The notes under the pieces are model-generated. The model was not told where the DNA came from. It worked only from the letters and a program-made list of their open reading frames with translations, and did no database searches. 64,000 nt of DNA from Agapetus fuscipes (Eukaryota > Arthropoda > Insecta > Trichoptera > Glossosomatidae), in assembly GCA_951799405.1 (NCBI GenBank), contig OX637353.1, positions 62,001 through 126,000 on the forward strand, in the 5' to 3' direction. Below are positions 42,740 to 53,652 of this stretch, in pieces. Position 1 is the stretch's first letter. Each line of letters starts with the position of its first letter. The translations under genes and the position numbers were made by a program.

Positions 42740-43560
42740 TGCAATTTAAAAAGGAAAGTATTCAATGCCTGTGTCCTGCCAGTGTTCACTTATGGTATTG
42801 AGACAGTCGATAGCTCAGTTGGTAGAGTGCTTGCATTCTACCCCGTGAGCTCGGGTTCGAATCCCACCGAGGAGGGTGTCAGAAATGATTTCCTATTTCG
42901 GTATTTATTTCAAACTCCATAATAAAAAACCGGCAAGGTTTATTCAGCCTTCACAAGAAATGAGTACCAGCTCCCTCAGGAGCTGGGAGACCCCACTACA
43001 ACTAAAGTGGTTGGCGTAAGGCCGGCCCCCTTACCTGTAAAAATAAATAGGTTCAACTCGCCACATGCGACCCCTTCGGGGATAACGCGGCAAGAAGTTA
43101 CACTATATGCGTAGCTTAGTTGCGTTTTTTTTTTTTTTTACAATGTCACAAAAATGTGCCCACAAGCTAAGAGTCACACAGAGAGCAATGGAGAGAGCCA
43201 TTTTGGGTGTCAGTTTGCGGGACAGACTGAGAAATGAGGACCTAAGAGTCAGGACAAAGGTTTCCGATGTCATCAAGATGGCCGCAACCCTCAAGTGGCG
43301 ATGGGCGGGACATGTCGCTCGCGATCCAGATGAAAAGTGGACAAGGCGACTGCTGTGCTGGTGCCCAAGGACGGCAAAGCGTGGAGTTGGGCGCCCACAG
43401 TTGCGTTGGCGCGATGATGTTCAGAGAAGTGCGGGACTTGCCTGGATGCGGATCGCTCAGGATAGAAATGAATGGAAAATGCGAGAGGAGGCCTACGTCC
43501 AGGAGTGGACAATCAATACAGGCTGAAGAAGAAGAAAAAGAAGAAGAAGAATTGATAAAA
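42740..43560 (+). pseudogene. RTE-type LINE 3' fragment, split by a SINE
   Basis: The left part (42740-42806) encodes NLKRKVFNACVLPVFTYGIE on the way to ...T. The right part (43140-43526) continues TMSQKCAHKLRVTQRAMERA, ILGVSLRDRLRNEDLR, MAATLKWRWAGHVARDPD, RGVGRPQLRWRDDV and MREEAYVQEWTINTG, then stop. This is the classic C-terminus of insect RTE elements. The 3' end is a GAAGAA-rich tract to about 43560. It is 5'-truncated and interrupted, so it is dead. This family differs from LINE A and B. Confidence 0.88.
42807..43139 (+). mobile_element. tRNA-derived SINE, copy 1
   Basis: The head has AGCTCAGTTGGTAGAGTG (A-box/D-arm) and CGGGTTCGAATCCCACCG (B-box/T-arm). The body includes CCGGCAAGGTTTATTCAGCC, AAATGAGTACCAGCTCCCTC, GGAGCTGGG (local hairpin) and GCGTAAGGCCGGCCCCCTTA. 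It ends TAGCTTAGTTGCG plus a T-run. It lies inside the RTE fragment at 42740-43560. A clear target duplication was not found. Confidence 0.85.
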
Positions 43561-43711
43561 TAACATTCGATTAAAACATAATATGTACAACCTCAATGAT
43601 TTGTGGTGATGATACTGTGGAATTATAACATTTGACCTAATATGAACATAAACTCTTGAATCCTTTAAATTCATCTTTTAAACGTTTACTATTCTCTTTG
43701 ATTCTTTCTTC

Positions 43712-44285
43712 CCTGTTTCAGGGAAGGACGGCAAGAGTTACAGGGCTTATGTTCATTTGAGATTAGGTTTTTATAATGTAGGTCCACATGCGGCATGTGT
43801 TAGCGCGAAATTATACATGTCTGCTTGTGGGAATGCATTGAATATAAATCATTAATGATATTGTTATGTAAATAAAAGAATAGGTATTAGATATAACTAT
43901 GCAATAAGAATCCTCATAAATATGTGTGGGTAGGAATCATTGAATAAAATACTTGAAGCATCGAGAAATAATGATTACTACGCCTTTCTGGAACTGTCTA
44001 GCGAATAAAGATCTAGATTGTACTGTTTTGAAGAGTATAAAAAGGGTGCAAGTTGCTTGCAGAGCCAGTATCCTACGAGCTTTACAACTACATTGAACTA
44101 ACTTAACCAGTGAACAGAAACCAAGTGTAATGGAATAGTGGAGACTATCTTTGTGAAAATAAATTATTAAAAGTGTAAAATAAACAACTGTATAAGAAGA
44201 CCAGTATTTTTAATTGAAAGACATTTTGAACCCTAAAATCGTAACAATATATATCCTTGCAGCTTAGATTAGATTAGATAAGATT
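43712..44285 (+). repeat. LINE A 3'-end repeat split by a solo LTR
   Basis: Left part 43712-43861 (TTTCAGGGAAGGACGGCAAG ... AATGATAT) and right part 44247-44285 (ATATATATCCTTGCAGC and a TTAGATTAGAT tail). The first part of the unit (TTCCTTGAC...) is missing, so this copy is 5'-truncated. Confidence 0.8.
43862..44246 (+). mobile_element. 385-bp solo LTR
   Basis: Starts TGTTATGTAAATAAAAG and ends AAAATCGTAACA, so TGTTA...TAACA. It is flanked by ATAT at 43858-43861 and 44247-44250 inside a repeat whose normal sequence is known from other copies. TATAAAAAGGGTGCAAG (about 44036) and later AATAAA motifs fit an LTR promoter and polyadenylation signal in plus orientation. No internal region is present. 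Superfamily not assigned. Confidence 0.75.
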
Positions 44286-44539
44286 GATGCAATAACTCTG
44301 TACCAAATTTAAGATTGCTTTCTCGTACAGCGAGGGATACAATATGTATACTGTAGTTAATCTTTCAGTTTCAAACTCGAGTTTTTATGGCGCCACCAAG
44401 TCCAATAGCCCATAGGACAATGCACCTCCCAAATTGTTACACCCAATCAATATCAAATGGTATCTCTAGTGCTGTTAACATCGGGAAAACGGGTCTTTAG
44501 ATATTTTTTTTTCAAGTAGTCTTTTTTTTAAATATAAAT

Positions 44540-44885
44540 TTATATTTTTAGGGGTTTGTGTATTCATTCACACAGTGAAAATTCGTACAAGAACAAAAAC
44601 CATGGATCAAAATTATATAAATTAAAATAAATAGGTTTACAATAAAAATGAACTAAATGTAAATTAAATATAAAAAAGTCAAAAAGTAAAATTACATAAA
44701 AAGAAAACACAAAAAACATATAATAAGAATGATCAATTAATTAAAACATCAAAAGGTCAAAGAATAAAATGTTAAAAAGACCAATAAAATTATTGAGTCC
44801 AGGATTAAAATGTAAAGCAACTATCAAGGTCAAAAAGTAAAATTAAATCACAAAAAGACAAATAATAATAACAACAAATTAGGTA
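44540..44885 (-). repeat. AT-rich dispersed repeat, minus copy
   Basis: GGGTTTGTGTATTCATTCACA, CATGGATCAAAATTATATAA and GGTCAAAAAGTAAAATTAAA mirror the block at 21120-21720 in reverse. Non-coding. Confidence 0.65.
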
Positions 44886-44892
44886 AAACATC

Positions 44893-45160
44893 AAACTGTT
44901 TCGGTGTTTATTTCAAACCCCAAAATAAAATACCGGCAAGGTTTACTCAGCCTTCACATGAAATGAGTACCAGCCCTCTCGGGAGCTGGAAAACCCCTAC
45001 TTCAGCTGAAAAGGTTGGCGTAAGGCCAGCCCCCTTACTTGTTAAAATAAATAGGTTCATCTCGCCACATGCGACCCCTTCAGGAATATCACGGCAAGAA
45101 TTTACACTATATGTGTAGCTTAGTTGCGTTTGCGTTTGCGTTGCGTTGCGTTGCGAACAA
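44893..45160 (+). mobile_element. tRNA-derived SINE, copy 2 (headless)
   Basis: Colinear with the body of 42807-43139 (CCGGCAAGGTTTACTCAGCC, AAATGAGTACCAGCC, GTTGGCGTAAGGCCAGCCCC). It lacks the tRNA head, so it is 5'-truncated. It ends in TTGCG repeats, (GTTTGCG)n/(GTTGC)n, where copy 1 has a T-run. Confidence 0.85.
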
Positions 45161-45300
45161 TGGTCCATTATGGGTTAAAGTGAATAACTTGTTCTTTCTT
45201 ATGAACCTAATACAAATTATTTTTTTAAGTGTAAATCTGTTCACACAGTGAATTTTTCATAGATAAATACCATACGTTTGATATTAACAATATGGAGTCT

Positions 45301-45537
45301 TCCTTGACTGATAGGTTGGTATGCGGCTGACCACCCATACTGTAAGAAATGGTTCACTTTGCCAACGTCACCCCTGCTTCAAGGAAGGTCGGCAAGAGTT
45401 GCAGGGCTTTTGAGATTGGGTTTTTTATATTGTAAGTCCACATGCGGCATGTGTAAGCGCGAAATTATGCATGTCTGCTTGTGGGAATGCATTTAATATT
45501 AATTTTAAATGATACACATCTTTGCAGCTTAGATTTA
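45301..45537 (+). repeat. LINE A 3'-end repeat
   Basis: TTCCTTGACTGATAGGTTGG through ATCTTTGCAGCTTAGATTTAG. Confidence 0.85.
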
Positions 45538-45589
45538 GAAAATTACCAATTATTTAGCTAATGCTGAATTTTTATTGTAATAATCGATT

Positions 45590-47367
45590 ATGAGTTTACC
45601 TTCCTTCTACTTCTACTTGCACTGACATCAAAAAGCCTAAGAAAGTCTCACTTTTACTTAGCGAAGATGTTGTGACAACTATTTCTCGAGTCAATCTGAT
45701 TGGAATGCAATGTTTGTAATCGGGTCCGTGGCTCAGGCTTTGGGCACACAAGTAGCAGATCTTTATCACGCAGCACAATTCACCGTAAGAGAAGGTAGGT
45801 AGGTACGTCAGGTTGTTTTGGAATCAGATATGGCAACATTACCTCTGCAAAATCCTCTTGTTTTACATTGACATAGTAAACTATTGCTTAACATAGTGGT
45901 GGAACTGAAAAAGTTGACAGAGTGGCCATCCTTGTCACTGGCGGTGGAACGGAAATACTTTTAGCAGTACCGCAAATCAAAAGGGGTACTGGACAAGAAC
46001 AAGCTGACGGTTGCTTGAAAGTTCTAGATGAGTGAGAACTAAAAACTCAAGTACGTGGACTTTGCTTTGATACAACTGCTTCAAGCACTGGGTTGAATAT
46101 GGGCACATGCTCTTTGATTGAAAAAACCCTAGGAGAAAATCTTGTTTGGATTGCTTGTCAACACCATGTTTTCGAAGTGATCCTCTCTGATGATCAAATC
46201 ATTGTTTGGATCTAGTAGTGGACCAGATATCGGTTTATTGAAACGTTTTCAACAGAACTCCGTCAACTCCGCGAAGAAAATTTCGCGCACCCGGTGCCTT
46301 ACACTAGGCTCGTTGGATGGCAAAAGCTATCTTTTGTCTGAAAATATATATGTTTCAAGAGCAATTTACTCTCACCGTGGTAGAAAAACGATCCATCACT
46401 AAATTGAGCCGGTTTGTGAGTCTCGTTTATGGACGTTATTGGAACGAGGCCCCAAAGGCCCCGAACGAGCTCCTTTAAACGATGCAAATCTCTTTGCTCT
46501 AATAAAATATTACCCAAACACGAATGTTAGTAACACTGCATTGAAAGCATTACGTCATCACCTTTGATAATTTTCAGAACATTTTATTGGACTTTCATTG
46601 TTCGATTTCAGAGTAAGTCATTATTTTTTATTTTTTATTATTTATTTTTTATTTATTTTTTATTTTTTATTTTTATTTTTATTCTGTTTTGATTTGTGTG
46701 TTTCTTTTTTTTTGGTTTTGGATGCTGCTTCTTTTTGTTTTTCTTTACTTTTTATTTATTTACCTGGCATGATTTGTAATTTAAAATATTAATTTGTAGA
46801 ATACAGTAATAGGCGACATGAATTGTAAAAAATATCTTATATATATACAAAATTATATTCAATGCTGTTGTATTCTTGTTTAAACAATAAAAAAAAAAAA
46901 AAAAAAAAAAAAAAGTCTCCAGTCCAAAAGGGAAATGGTACAAAATATGCAGAAACCACCTAAACAAAAGGCTTTAAAGAGACAAGATGGCAAAATTTGT
47001 GATCCTTATAGCTCATTACAGTATTTTTTCACACAACGGACGGCTGCGCTGTTTGGCTTATTGATTAATAATGGACGAGAAAAAATCAGCGGCATTTTTG
47101 GCTAAATATCTGTCAGAATGGCTTACTGATGAAGTCTACATCGAAATAAGAGCTAAAGCTTGGCAAATGAAAGAAGCAAATGATTGTGCAGAGCGTGGAA
47201 TTGCATTAATCACGAAATTCAATGCAACAAAAAACGAACAGCAGAAGCAACATCTCCTCTGCGTGGTAGATCTACAAAGAGAAAAATTCCCTGTGGCTTC
47301 CAAATCCAACATTTTGAACATTTGTTTGGGAAATAAAGATGTGAACTTATTATCTTCACCAATCTAA
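45590..47367 (+). pseudogene. Decayed copy of a multi-copy arthropod gene of unknown function
   Basis: Reading across frames gives, in order, SEDVVTTISRVNLIG, GSVAQALGTQVADL (about 45590-45790), a LLLNIV block, VDRVAILVTGGGTEILLAVP, GTGQEQADGC, LCFDTTASSTG, LGENLVWIACQHHVFEVIL (45890-46200), FVSLVYGRYWNEAPKAP, SNTALKALRHH, FSEHFIGLSLFDF (46410-46615), and after an interruption the 98-codon C-terminal piece 47071-47367 (MDEKKSAAFLAKYLSEWL...EQQKQHLLCVV). I recognise this order from uncharacterised proteins present in many copies in arthropods and cnidarians; they are probably encoded by a mobile element. Frameshifts and stops abound. An AT-rich stretch with a poly(A) run (46620-46912) lies between the last two pieces and may be a separate insertion. 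Confidence 0.6.
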
Positions 47368-47603
47368 ATTTAAACATCATTTTATTTCATGAAATAAAAT
47401 CAAAGAGAAATTTGTTTCCTTATATATCCCATATAAAAAAAGTGTCAAATCATCGCAACCCCTAAATATGTATATATATATTTTTTTCAAATTTTGCTGA
47501 GGGGTACTTGGAGCGATATGTAACAAAAAAAGCCTTGTGGAGTACCAACCTTCGAAAACAAATTTTTTGGACCACCCTCATATGCATATAATATATATTG
47601 TTA

Positions 47604-47641
47604 CTAGCAGACTGACCGTGCTGCGCACGGTTGTCTGCTAG
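47604..47641. repeat. 38-bp hairpin
   Basis: Arms CTAGCAGAC / GTCTGCTAG with an inner stem CCGTG / CACGG. Such hairpins can mark Helitron ends, but no partner end was found. Confidence 0.65.
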
Positions 47642-47782
47642 GCCAAGTGTGGCTTCGCAATAATTTTTCCTCACACCTCCTTCATAGTAATTAAATGCTT
47701 TAAGAAGTAATTTGAAAAAAAAATTGCGGTAAAAGGGTTATTTAGTTCTTTCATGTTCTGAGTATCTTGTATCAAGCATGAG

Positions 47783-47830
47783 GTATGAGGCTGACCTCCC
47801 ATACCTAAAAAAATGTTCACTGAACGAATG
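47783..47830 (+). repeat. Left part of the repeat unit hit by the BEL/Pao element
   Basis: GGTATGAGGCTGACCTCCCA ... TGTTCACTGAACGAATG; it continues at 55073 after the element. Confidence 0.75.
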
Positions 47831-48419
47831 TGGTGACGCACAATTGAGCGTCATCTGTTTTATTTTTTAATTAATTAGTCTAAGAAGCGAATTTCATGTT
47901 GGTCTTTCACAATCTGAAAAAAGTGCGGATAAAAATCGCAAGATGTCGGTATCAACTTTTTTGACATCTGAGCAACGTGAGATTAGCAAGAATTGATGAC
48001 TTCCATTTCCGTCGTGTTCGCAGTAGACACGTTTTTATATGTCTCTCGACCGATTTGAAATTTACCGTTAAAATTTGTGAGTGAGTGGGATTGTTTTACA
48101 TATAACTTGCAAGTGTGGCAGTTTGTGAACAGAGCTCAGCCCCACAGGATCCTGAGAAACGAGCATCATCTTGGACCAGCAGAGCACAATTAGAGGTGAG
48201 TGGCGGTCCTTTTGATTTTCGCTTCTTTGGTACGGGAAGTCGTCCAAAATTGAAAGCCACCTATTGAAGGTTGGCTTTTGTTTGAGAGAGAAAATACCAT
48301 AGGCATTAGATCTGTGTATTTTATATCTCGCATTGGAGAATACGTTGCAGTTTCTCCATTTGTTGTTTTTTTGTATTTATATACTCCCTGAGGGGCAAAA
48401 CTTACACCTTGCCCCTGCA
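47831..48419 (+). repeat. 5' LTR of the BEL/Pao element
   Basis: Starts TGGTGACGCACAATTG and ends CCTTGCCCCTGCA. Compared by eye with the 3' LTR there are two substitutions (GAGTGGGA/GAGTTGGA, AGAGGTGAG/AGAGATGAG) and two small indels (1 and 3 bp). Confidence 0.95.
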
Positions 48420-48420
48420 T

Positions 48421-48438
48421 TGGTCCTTCGTAACCTTA
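48421..48438 (+). other. Primer-binding site
   Basis: TGGTCCTTCGTAACCTTA starts one base after the LTR. TGG is the complement of the CCA end of a tRNA, as expected for the primer. The tRNA species was not identified. Confidence 0.8.
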
Positions 48439-48963
48439 TCGAAACCAGAATGGTTGACATGAAACGGATATTCAAGGATACTGTGTCGATAGTTAATTGT
48501 TAAGAACATAATATGATATGCCTTTGTATTAGAATCTAAATTCTAGCATTATTTATATTGTGTACAAAAATTAACGAGTGTCATATATATTTTTGCTGTA
48601 TGTAGGTAGTTATTTTTTTAATAAGTGTTGAATACACAGTAGGTACATATATTTGTTAGTTGCGGAATTAAAACACTGATGATACCTATCCATTAGAGAT
48701 TAGGTATTCATACAGCTGAGCGTTGTCTACAGGTGCCTACCTACCTTTGTTTATATTCTTATATAAATGTCATTACAAGTTTGTTATTGTTTTTTTTCCA
48801 TTAGTAAATAAACTATCTGGAGAAAGTAAATATTGTGATACATAACTGACATAAAATAAATTCAACTTTGAGGCAAATCGATTTCTTCTTTCAGAACTGA
48901 AAGTAGGTTTTTTCGATTTTGTTACCGTTTCTTCATTGCTATTGTTTATTTTAAATAGTAAAC

Positions 48964-51900
48964 ATGGCGGATGCTTTAACAAGAACTTTGGTTATATTGA
49001 AAGAGAAACAAAAGGTTTATTTTGAAAGAATAAATAATTTATATAAACTAGGAAAAAATGTTTCTAATTTTGCATCCAGAGAGAATAGTAATTTTTTATC
49101 GGCTTCCAAGGAAGCAGGAAGCTGGGTTAAAAAGTACGAAGATTTGATAGATCAAATAAATGCACTTTCTTTAGAGATAGACCCAGAGGCAAAGGTAAAT
49201 TATCAATCACTTATGGCCTTTGAAGAACTTTATAGTAAAATAATGGATGTTAGGGAAAGAATTTTAAAAACCGAAACACCACATGTATCGAATCAAAGTG
49301 GGCCTAGATATGAGGTGAAATTACCACCCATACAAATTCCTTTGTTTGATGGGAATCCAAAAAATTGGTCACGATTTTTCGAATCCTTTAAGGCAAACGT
49401 CCATCTAAATACAGGGTTGTCAGACGCCCAAAGAGTGCAATATTTAACAGGCAACTTGACGGGAAAGGCAGCGAACATATTTTCGGGAATTGTACCGTCA
49501 GCGGAAACCTATAACGTGGTCTGGGACAGTCTTGTAAAAAAATATCAGGATAAACGTGCGCTAGGAACATATTACATAAATAATATCCTTGATTTAAAGA
49601 AGACCGATCACACGGCTGCCTGTCTGGATGGCTTTATTGAGAAGTATGCCGCTTCCATTGCAGCATTAAAACAATTAGGTATTACAGATGTGGGAGATTT
49701 TCTTTTATTTAATTGCGCTTTGCGTAAATTGAATTCGTCTACAGTTATGGCCTTCGAGCTTTCGCTGAAAGACATCGAAATACCTTCTTGTCAGAATCTT
49801 ATCAGTTTTGTTCAACAACAGGTCAAAATTTTGGAAAGATCGCACGTAAATGAATCGAAGTCGGTTTCTGAAGCTTGCCATTCGTATACACGCGTGAGGA
49901 ATAATACGACAAAATCTGTAAGTGGGCGTGCGTTTCTCGCAAGTGGTAGAGTGTCTACTGGGAACACTCTCTTTTGCGTTAAATTACATAAATGTGTGAA
50001 ATTTAAGAGCTATTCTCCTAAGGAAAGGTATGAATTTATTAAATCAAAACGGGGTTGCGTTCGTTGTTTGGGTGTTGCCCACTGGTCTCATTGTACTGAG
50101 ACAGGAACTTGTCAAATTTGTAATAAGGGACATCACACCCTTCTGCATTTTGACGACAATGAGAATAAGGCCAGACGAGTAGTCAAGAATGCTGAGCAGG
50201 GACATCGGCTGTCGCACTCAGGTGATGATATGCAAGGGTCGGGTGTACCCTCGGTTTCTTTAAGTGCAAATGCTCGGGTGAATGCGAGCACGGTGCTGTT
50301 GGCTACGGCACAGGTTTTTGCATGGTCAAATTGCAAGAAAAATAAGATGATAGTTAGATGTCTTGTTGATAATGGTTCTCAAAACCATTTGATAACATTA
50401 GAATGTTGTAGAAATATGAATTTACATATTGTTCCTCTAAATAATTCAGTAATTAGAGGAATCGGTCTTTCTGCACGACCGATACATGGATGTGTCAATT
50501 TTGAAGTACAATCGAGGTACAATCCTCAAAATACTTACAAGGTTAACGCGTTTGTGGTGGATCATATCACCGATCAGTTACCTTCTAGGTGCATTGATAA
50601 CAGTGATATGACTTATTTAAAGGACATTTCAATGGCTGATTTATCCTGGAATGTCCCTGGAGTTGTTGACATTGTGTTGGGAGCACAACTATTCCCTTTT
50701 ATTTATTTGGGAAAAATGATAGAGTCAAAGTCGAAAGCGCCACCTGCATTATTGACGTCCTTTGGCTATGTATTGATGGGAGATTGTCCAAAGAGTGTTT
50801 CAGCTGCAGACATTTGTCACGAATCTTTTTCTGCATTGGCTGTAAAGGATTCGGATTTATTATTACACAAGTTCTGGGAGTTGGAAGAAATCCCAGTGAA
50901 AAAGTTCTTAAGTCCAGATGAGACAGCGTGCGAAAACTCCTTTGTATCTTCTGTGACTAAAGACGAGGCAGGTCGTTACTCTGTTGCTCTACCTTTTTGT
51001 GCTGATCCTGAAAATTTGGGCAACTCACGAAATACTGCATTTCGGCGTTTCTTGTTATTAGAAAGAAAGTTTAAGCAGTTACCGAGTCTGCAGGAGAATT
51101 ATAATTCGGTAATAAATGACTACATTCAAAAGGGATATCTCTCTGAAGTGGCAGAGTCAGGTATTGGTGAACATGGATATTATATTCCTCACCACGCTGT
51201 AGTGCGTCAAGACAAACCTATGCCTCGCATTGTTTTAGATGCTAGTGCGAAAACGCATACTGGGTTGTCACTCAATGATGTACTACATTCTGGGCCAAAT
51301 TTACAGGCTGATTTGTTTCTCCTTTTATTAGATTTTAGGCTGTTTCCTGTCGCGATGACAGCAGATGTACAGCAGATGTATTTGCAGGTTGGTGTATTTG
51401 TTGACCACCGTAGATATTTGAGAATATTATTTCGTTTTTCTGAAAAGGAGAAAGTTCGAACCTTTCAATTTAATAGGGTTCCATTTGGATTAAAGTGTAG
51501 TCCTTTCTTGGCCATGCGATCTGTGCGTCAGTTAGCATCGGACATGGCTGAACATTTTCCGGAAGCCGCCAAAGTAGCTGGAGCTAGGTTTTATATGGAT
51601 GACCTGGTTCAGTCTGTGGCAGATGAGGCTTCGGCTGTTTCTCTGGCAAAAGATCTCGTAGCTTTGTTCAAGTATGGTGGCATGGATCTGGTAAAATGGT
51701 CAAGCAATTCATCTTATCTATTAGATAGTCTTCCTAACTCACATAGAGGTTCCATAAAATTTGATGATGATAAAGGCGTAACTTTAAAAGTATTAGGGTT
51801 GTCTTGGGATCCAGTTAAGGATAATTTCTTCTTTACTTCGAATGACTCTCAGCAAAAATGCACGAAGCGATCTATTTTGTCAGTTGTAGCTCGTTTGTTC

Positions 51901-53652
51901 GATGTTTTGGGCTTAGTCGCACCAGTTATACTGGCTGCAAAGCTTCTCATCAAAGAGCTATGGCGTGCCAATATCGGTTGGGATGACTCTCCGCCTGATG
52001 CTATAATTCGACGTTTTTCGAGTATAACACAAGAACTTCCGTTGCTCGCTACTTTAAAAATTCCTAGGCACATCGGTGTGACTAGCTCAACCAAAGTATT
52101 ATTAGTAGGTTTTTGTGATGCTAGTCTGAATGGTTACGGTTGTGTTATATATTTACATACAACTGACATGGATGGAAATATTTCTGTCAGGTTGTTGTGC
52201 TCAAAATCTAAGGTATCTCCCACCAAGATTATGACATTAGCACGTTTAGAGTTGTGCGCTGCTGTTTTATTGTCAAAGATGTTAAAACTTGTGATCGAGA
52301 TGTATCGTGATCGGATTCATATAACTGATGTATATGCTTTTTCTGATTCAACGATTGCGTTGGCTTGGATTTGCTCTTCTCCACATCGTTGGTCAATTTT
52401 TGTAGGAAATAGAGTCGCTCAGTGTCAGGAGAATTTACCCCCTCAGAACTTTTATCACATCTCAGGGGACGAGAACCCAAGTGACTGTGTTTCACGTGGT
52501 ATGTTACCATCTCAATTAATTTCTCATAGTTTATGGTGGAATGGTCCACTGTGGCTTCAACGCCCTTCGGATGAATGGCCGATTCAAAGATTCTCCTCGT
52601 CCGATGCGTTAGAAATTCCTGAACAGGCAACTGTACTGACAGCCATTGTAGTACATGTCGACTCTATGATTTTATATGACTTAGCACAAAGAACTTCTTC
52701 GTGGAACAAATTAATTCGAATTACAGTTTACATTCTTCGCTTTATAAATAAATTTAAATCACTGTTGCATTTTATTGAATGCATGTCCCATGCTGAAGTT
52801 AAGTTAATACAGACAATACAAACTGTTCATTTCTCGGACGACATTAAGTTGATAAAAGATAACAAGTTACCATCGAAAAAGCTGCGTAATTTATCGGTTT
52901 TTCTGGATCAGGAAGGTACGTTACGAGTTGGAGGTCGGCTTTCACGGTCTGATTTACCCTTTGAAGCTAGACACCCAGCTTTACTTCCGAAACATGACTC
53001 AGTGGTAAACTTAATAATTAAACATTTTCACGAATCCAACTGTCATACCGGTCCAGGACTTTTGATGTCTATCATACGACAAAGGTTTTGGATATTGGAT
53101 GCCAGAACCGTTATACGAGCACAAACTCGTAAATGCAATATTTGCTTCCGAGTGAACCCGTCGCACCCTACGCCAAAGATGGCGGACTTGCCTGCCTGTC
53201 GCATAACAGAAGCTAAAGCATTTGTGCATACGGGGGTAGATTATGCTGGGCCTTTAAAAATACTTCTTACGCGACGACGTGGACAACATGCTCAAAAGGC
53301 ATATATCTGCCTGTTTGTTTGTCTAGTGACCAAGGCGGTGCATATTGAGCTCGCAACTGATCTGTCGAGTGCCTGTTTTATAGCTGCATTTAAGCGTTTT
53401 ATCTCTCGTCGTGGGCCAGTTTCCTTTATGTATTCGGACAACGGTACAAATTTTGTTGGGGCTCGTGTCCAATTAGATGAGATATATAATCTTTTACAAA
53501 ATTCACAGCATAATGTCCGAATGAAGCGAGAACTTGAGGCGTATAAAATAGAGTGGAAAATGATTCCCCCTCGAGCTCCTCACTTCGGAGCTTTATGGGA
53601 ATCAAATATTAAGAGTTTGAAAACTTATCTGTATCGAGTGATAGGGAATTAG
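48964..53652 (+). CDS. BEL/Pao gag-pol polyprotein, ends early at a nonsense codon
   Basis: One 1,562-codon frame. Residues 1-330 form gag, including a region like the DUF1759 domain (IPLFDGNPKNWSRFFESF). Cys/His knuckle-like motifs are at about 366-395 (CVRCLGVAHWSHC, CQICNKGHH). The aspartic protease has VDNGSQNHLIT at about 468, with DNG instead of the usual D-S/T-G. The reverse transcriptase includes RIVLDASAKT and YMDD at about 877. RNase H has FCDASLNGYG at about 1050. The integrase has a zinc-binding HFHESNCH...CNIC at about 1354, then VDYAGP, SDNGTNF and WESN. A TAG at 53650-53652 then ends the frame, although the coding sense continues. Readthrough would be needed for a full integrase. 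Confidence 0.93.
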   Translation: MADALTRTLVILKEKQKVYFERINNLYKLGKNVSNFASRENSNFLSASKEAGSWVKKYEDLIDQINALSLEIDPEAKVNYQSLMAFEELYSKIMDVRERILKTETPHVSNQSGPRYEVKLPPIQIPLFDGNPKNWSRFFESFKANVHLNTGLSDAQRVQYLTGNLTGKAANIFSGIVPSAETYNVVWDSLVKKYQDKRALGTYYINNILDLKKTDHTAACLDGFIEKYAASIAALKQLGITDVGDFLLFNCALRKLNSSTVMAFELSLKDIEIPSCQNLISFVQQQVKILERSHVNESKSVSEACHSYTRVRNNTTKSVSGRAFLASGRVSTGNTLFCVKLHKCVKFKSYSPKERYEFIKSKRGCVRCLGVAHWSHCTETGTCQICNKGHHTLLHFDDNENKARRVVKNAEQGHRLSHSGDDMQGSGVPSVSLSANARVNASTVLLATAQVFAWSNCKKNKMIVRCLVDNGSQNHLITLECCRNMNLHIVPLNNSVIRGIGLSARPIHGCVNFEVQSRYNPQNTYKVNAFVVDHITDQLPSRCIDNSDMTYLKDISMADLSWNVPGVVDIVLGAQLFPFIYLGKMIESKSKAPPALLTSFGYVLMGDCPKSVSAADICHESFSALAVKDSDLLLHKFWELEEIPVKKFLSPDETACENSFVSSVTKDEAGRYSVALPFCADPENLGNSRNTAFRRFLLLERKFKQLPSLQENYNSVINDYIQKGYLSEVAESGIGEHGYYIPHHAVVRQDKPMPRIVLDASAKTHTGLSLNDVLHSGPNLQADLFLLLLDFRLFPVAMTADVQQMYLQVGVFVDHRRYLRILFRFSEKEKVRTFQFNRVPFGLKCSPFLAMRSVRQLASDMAEHFPEAAKVAGARFYMDDLVQSVADEASAVSLAKDLVALFKYGGMDLVKWSSNSSYLLDSLPNSHRGSIKFDDDKGVTLKVLGLSWDPVKDNFFFTSNDSQQKCTKRSILSVVARLFDVLGLVAPVILAAKLLIKELWRANIGWDDSPPDAIIRRFSSITQELPLLATLKIPRHIGVTSSTKVLLVGFCDASLNGYGCVIYLHTTDMDGNISVRLLCSKSKVSPTKIMTLARLELCAAVLLSKMLKLVIEMYRDRIHITDVYAFSDSTIALAWICSSPHRWSIFVGNRVAQCQENLPPQNFYHISGDENPSDCVSRGMLPSQLISHSLWWNGPLWLQRPSDEWPIQRFSSSDALEIPEQATVLTAIVVHVDSMILYDLAQRTSSWNKLIRITVYILRFINKFKSLLHFIECMSHAEVKLIQTIQTVHFSDDIKLIKDNKLPSKKLRNLSVFLDQEGTLRVGGRLSRSDLPFEARHPALLPKHDSVVNLIIKHFHESNCHTGPGLLMSIIRQRFWILDARTVIRAQTRKCNICFRVNPSHPTPKMADLPACRITEAKAFVHTGVDYAGPLKILLTRRRGQHAQKAYICLFVCLVTKAVHIELATDLSSACFIAAFKRFISRRGPVSFMYSDNGTNFVGARVQLDEIYNLLQNSQHNVRMKRELEAYKIEWKMIPPRAPHFGALWESNIKSLKTYLYRVIGN

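Noticed and set aside
42807..42875. Functional tRNA gene
   Set aside because: A- and B-box are good, but the acceptor and anticodon arms do not pair well, and it continues into a SINE body.
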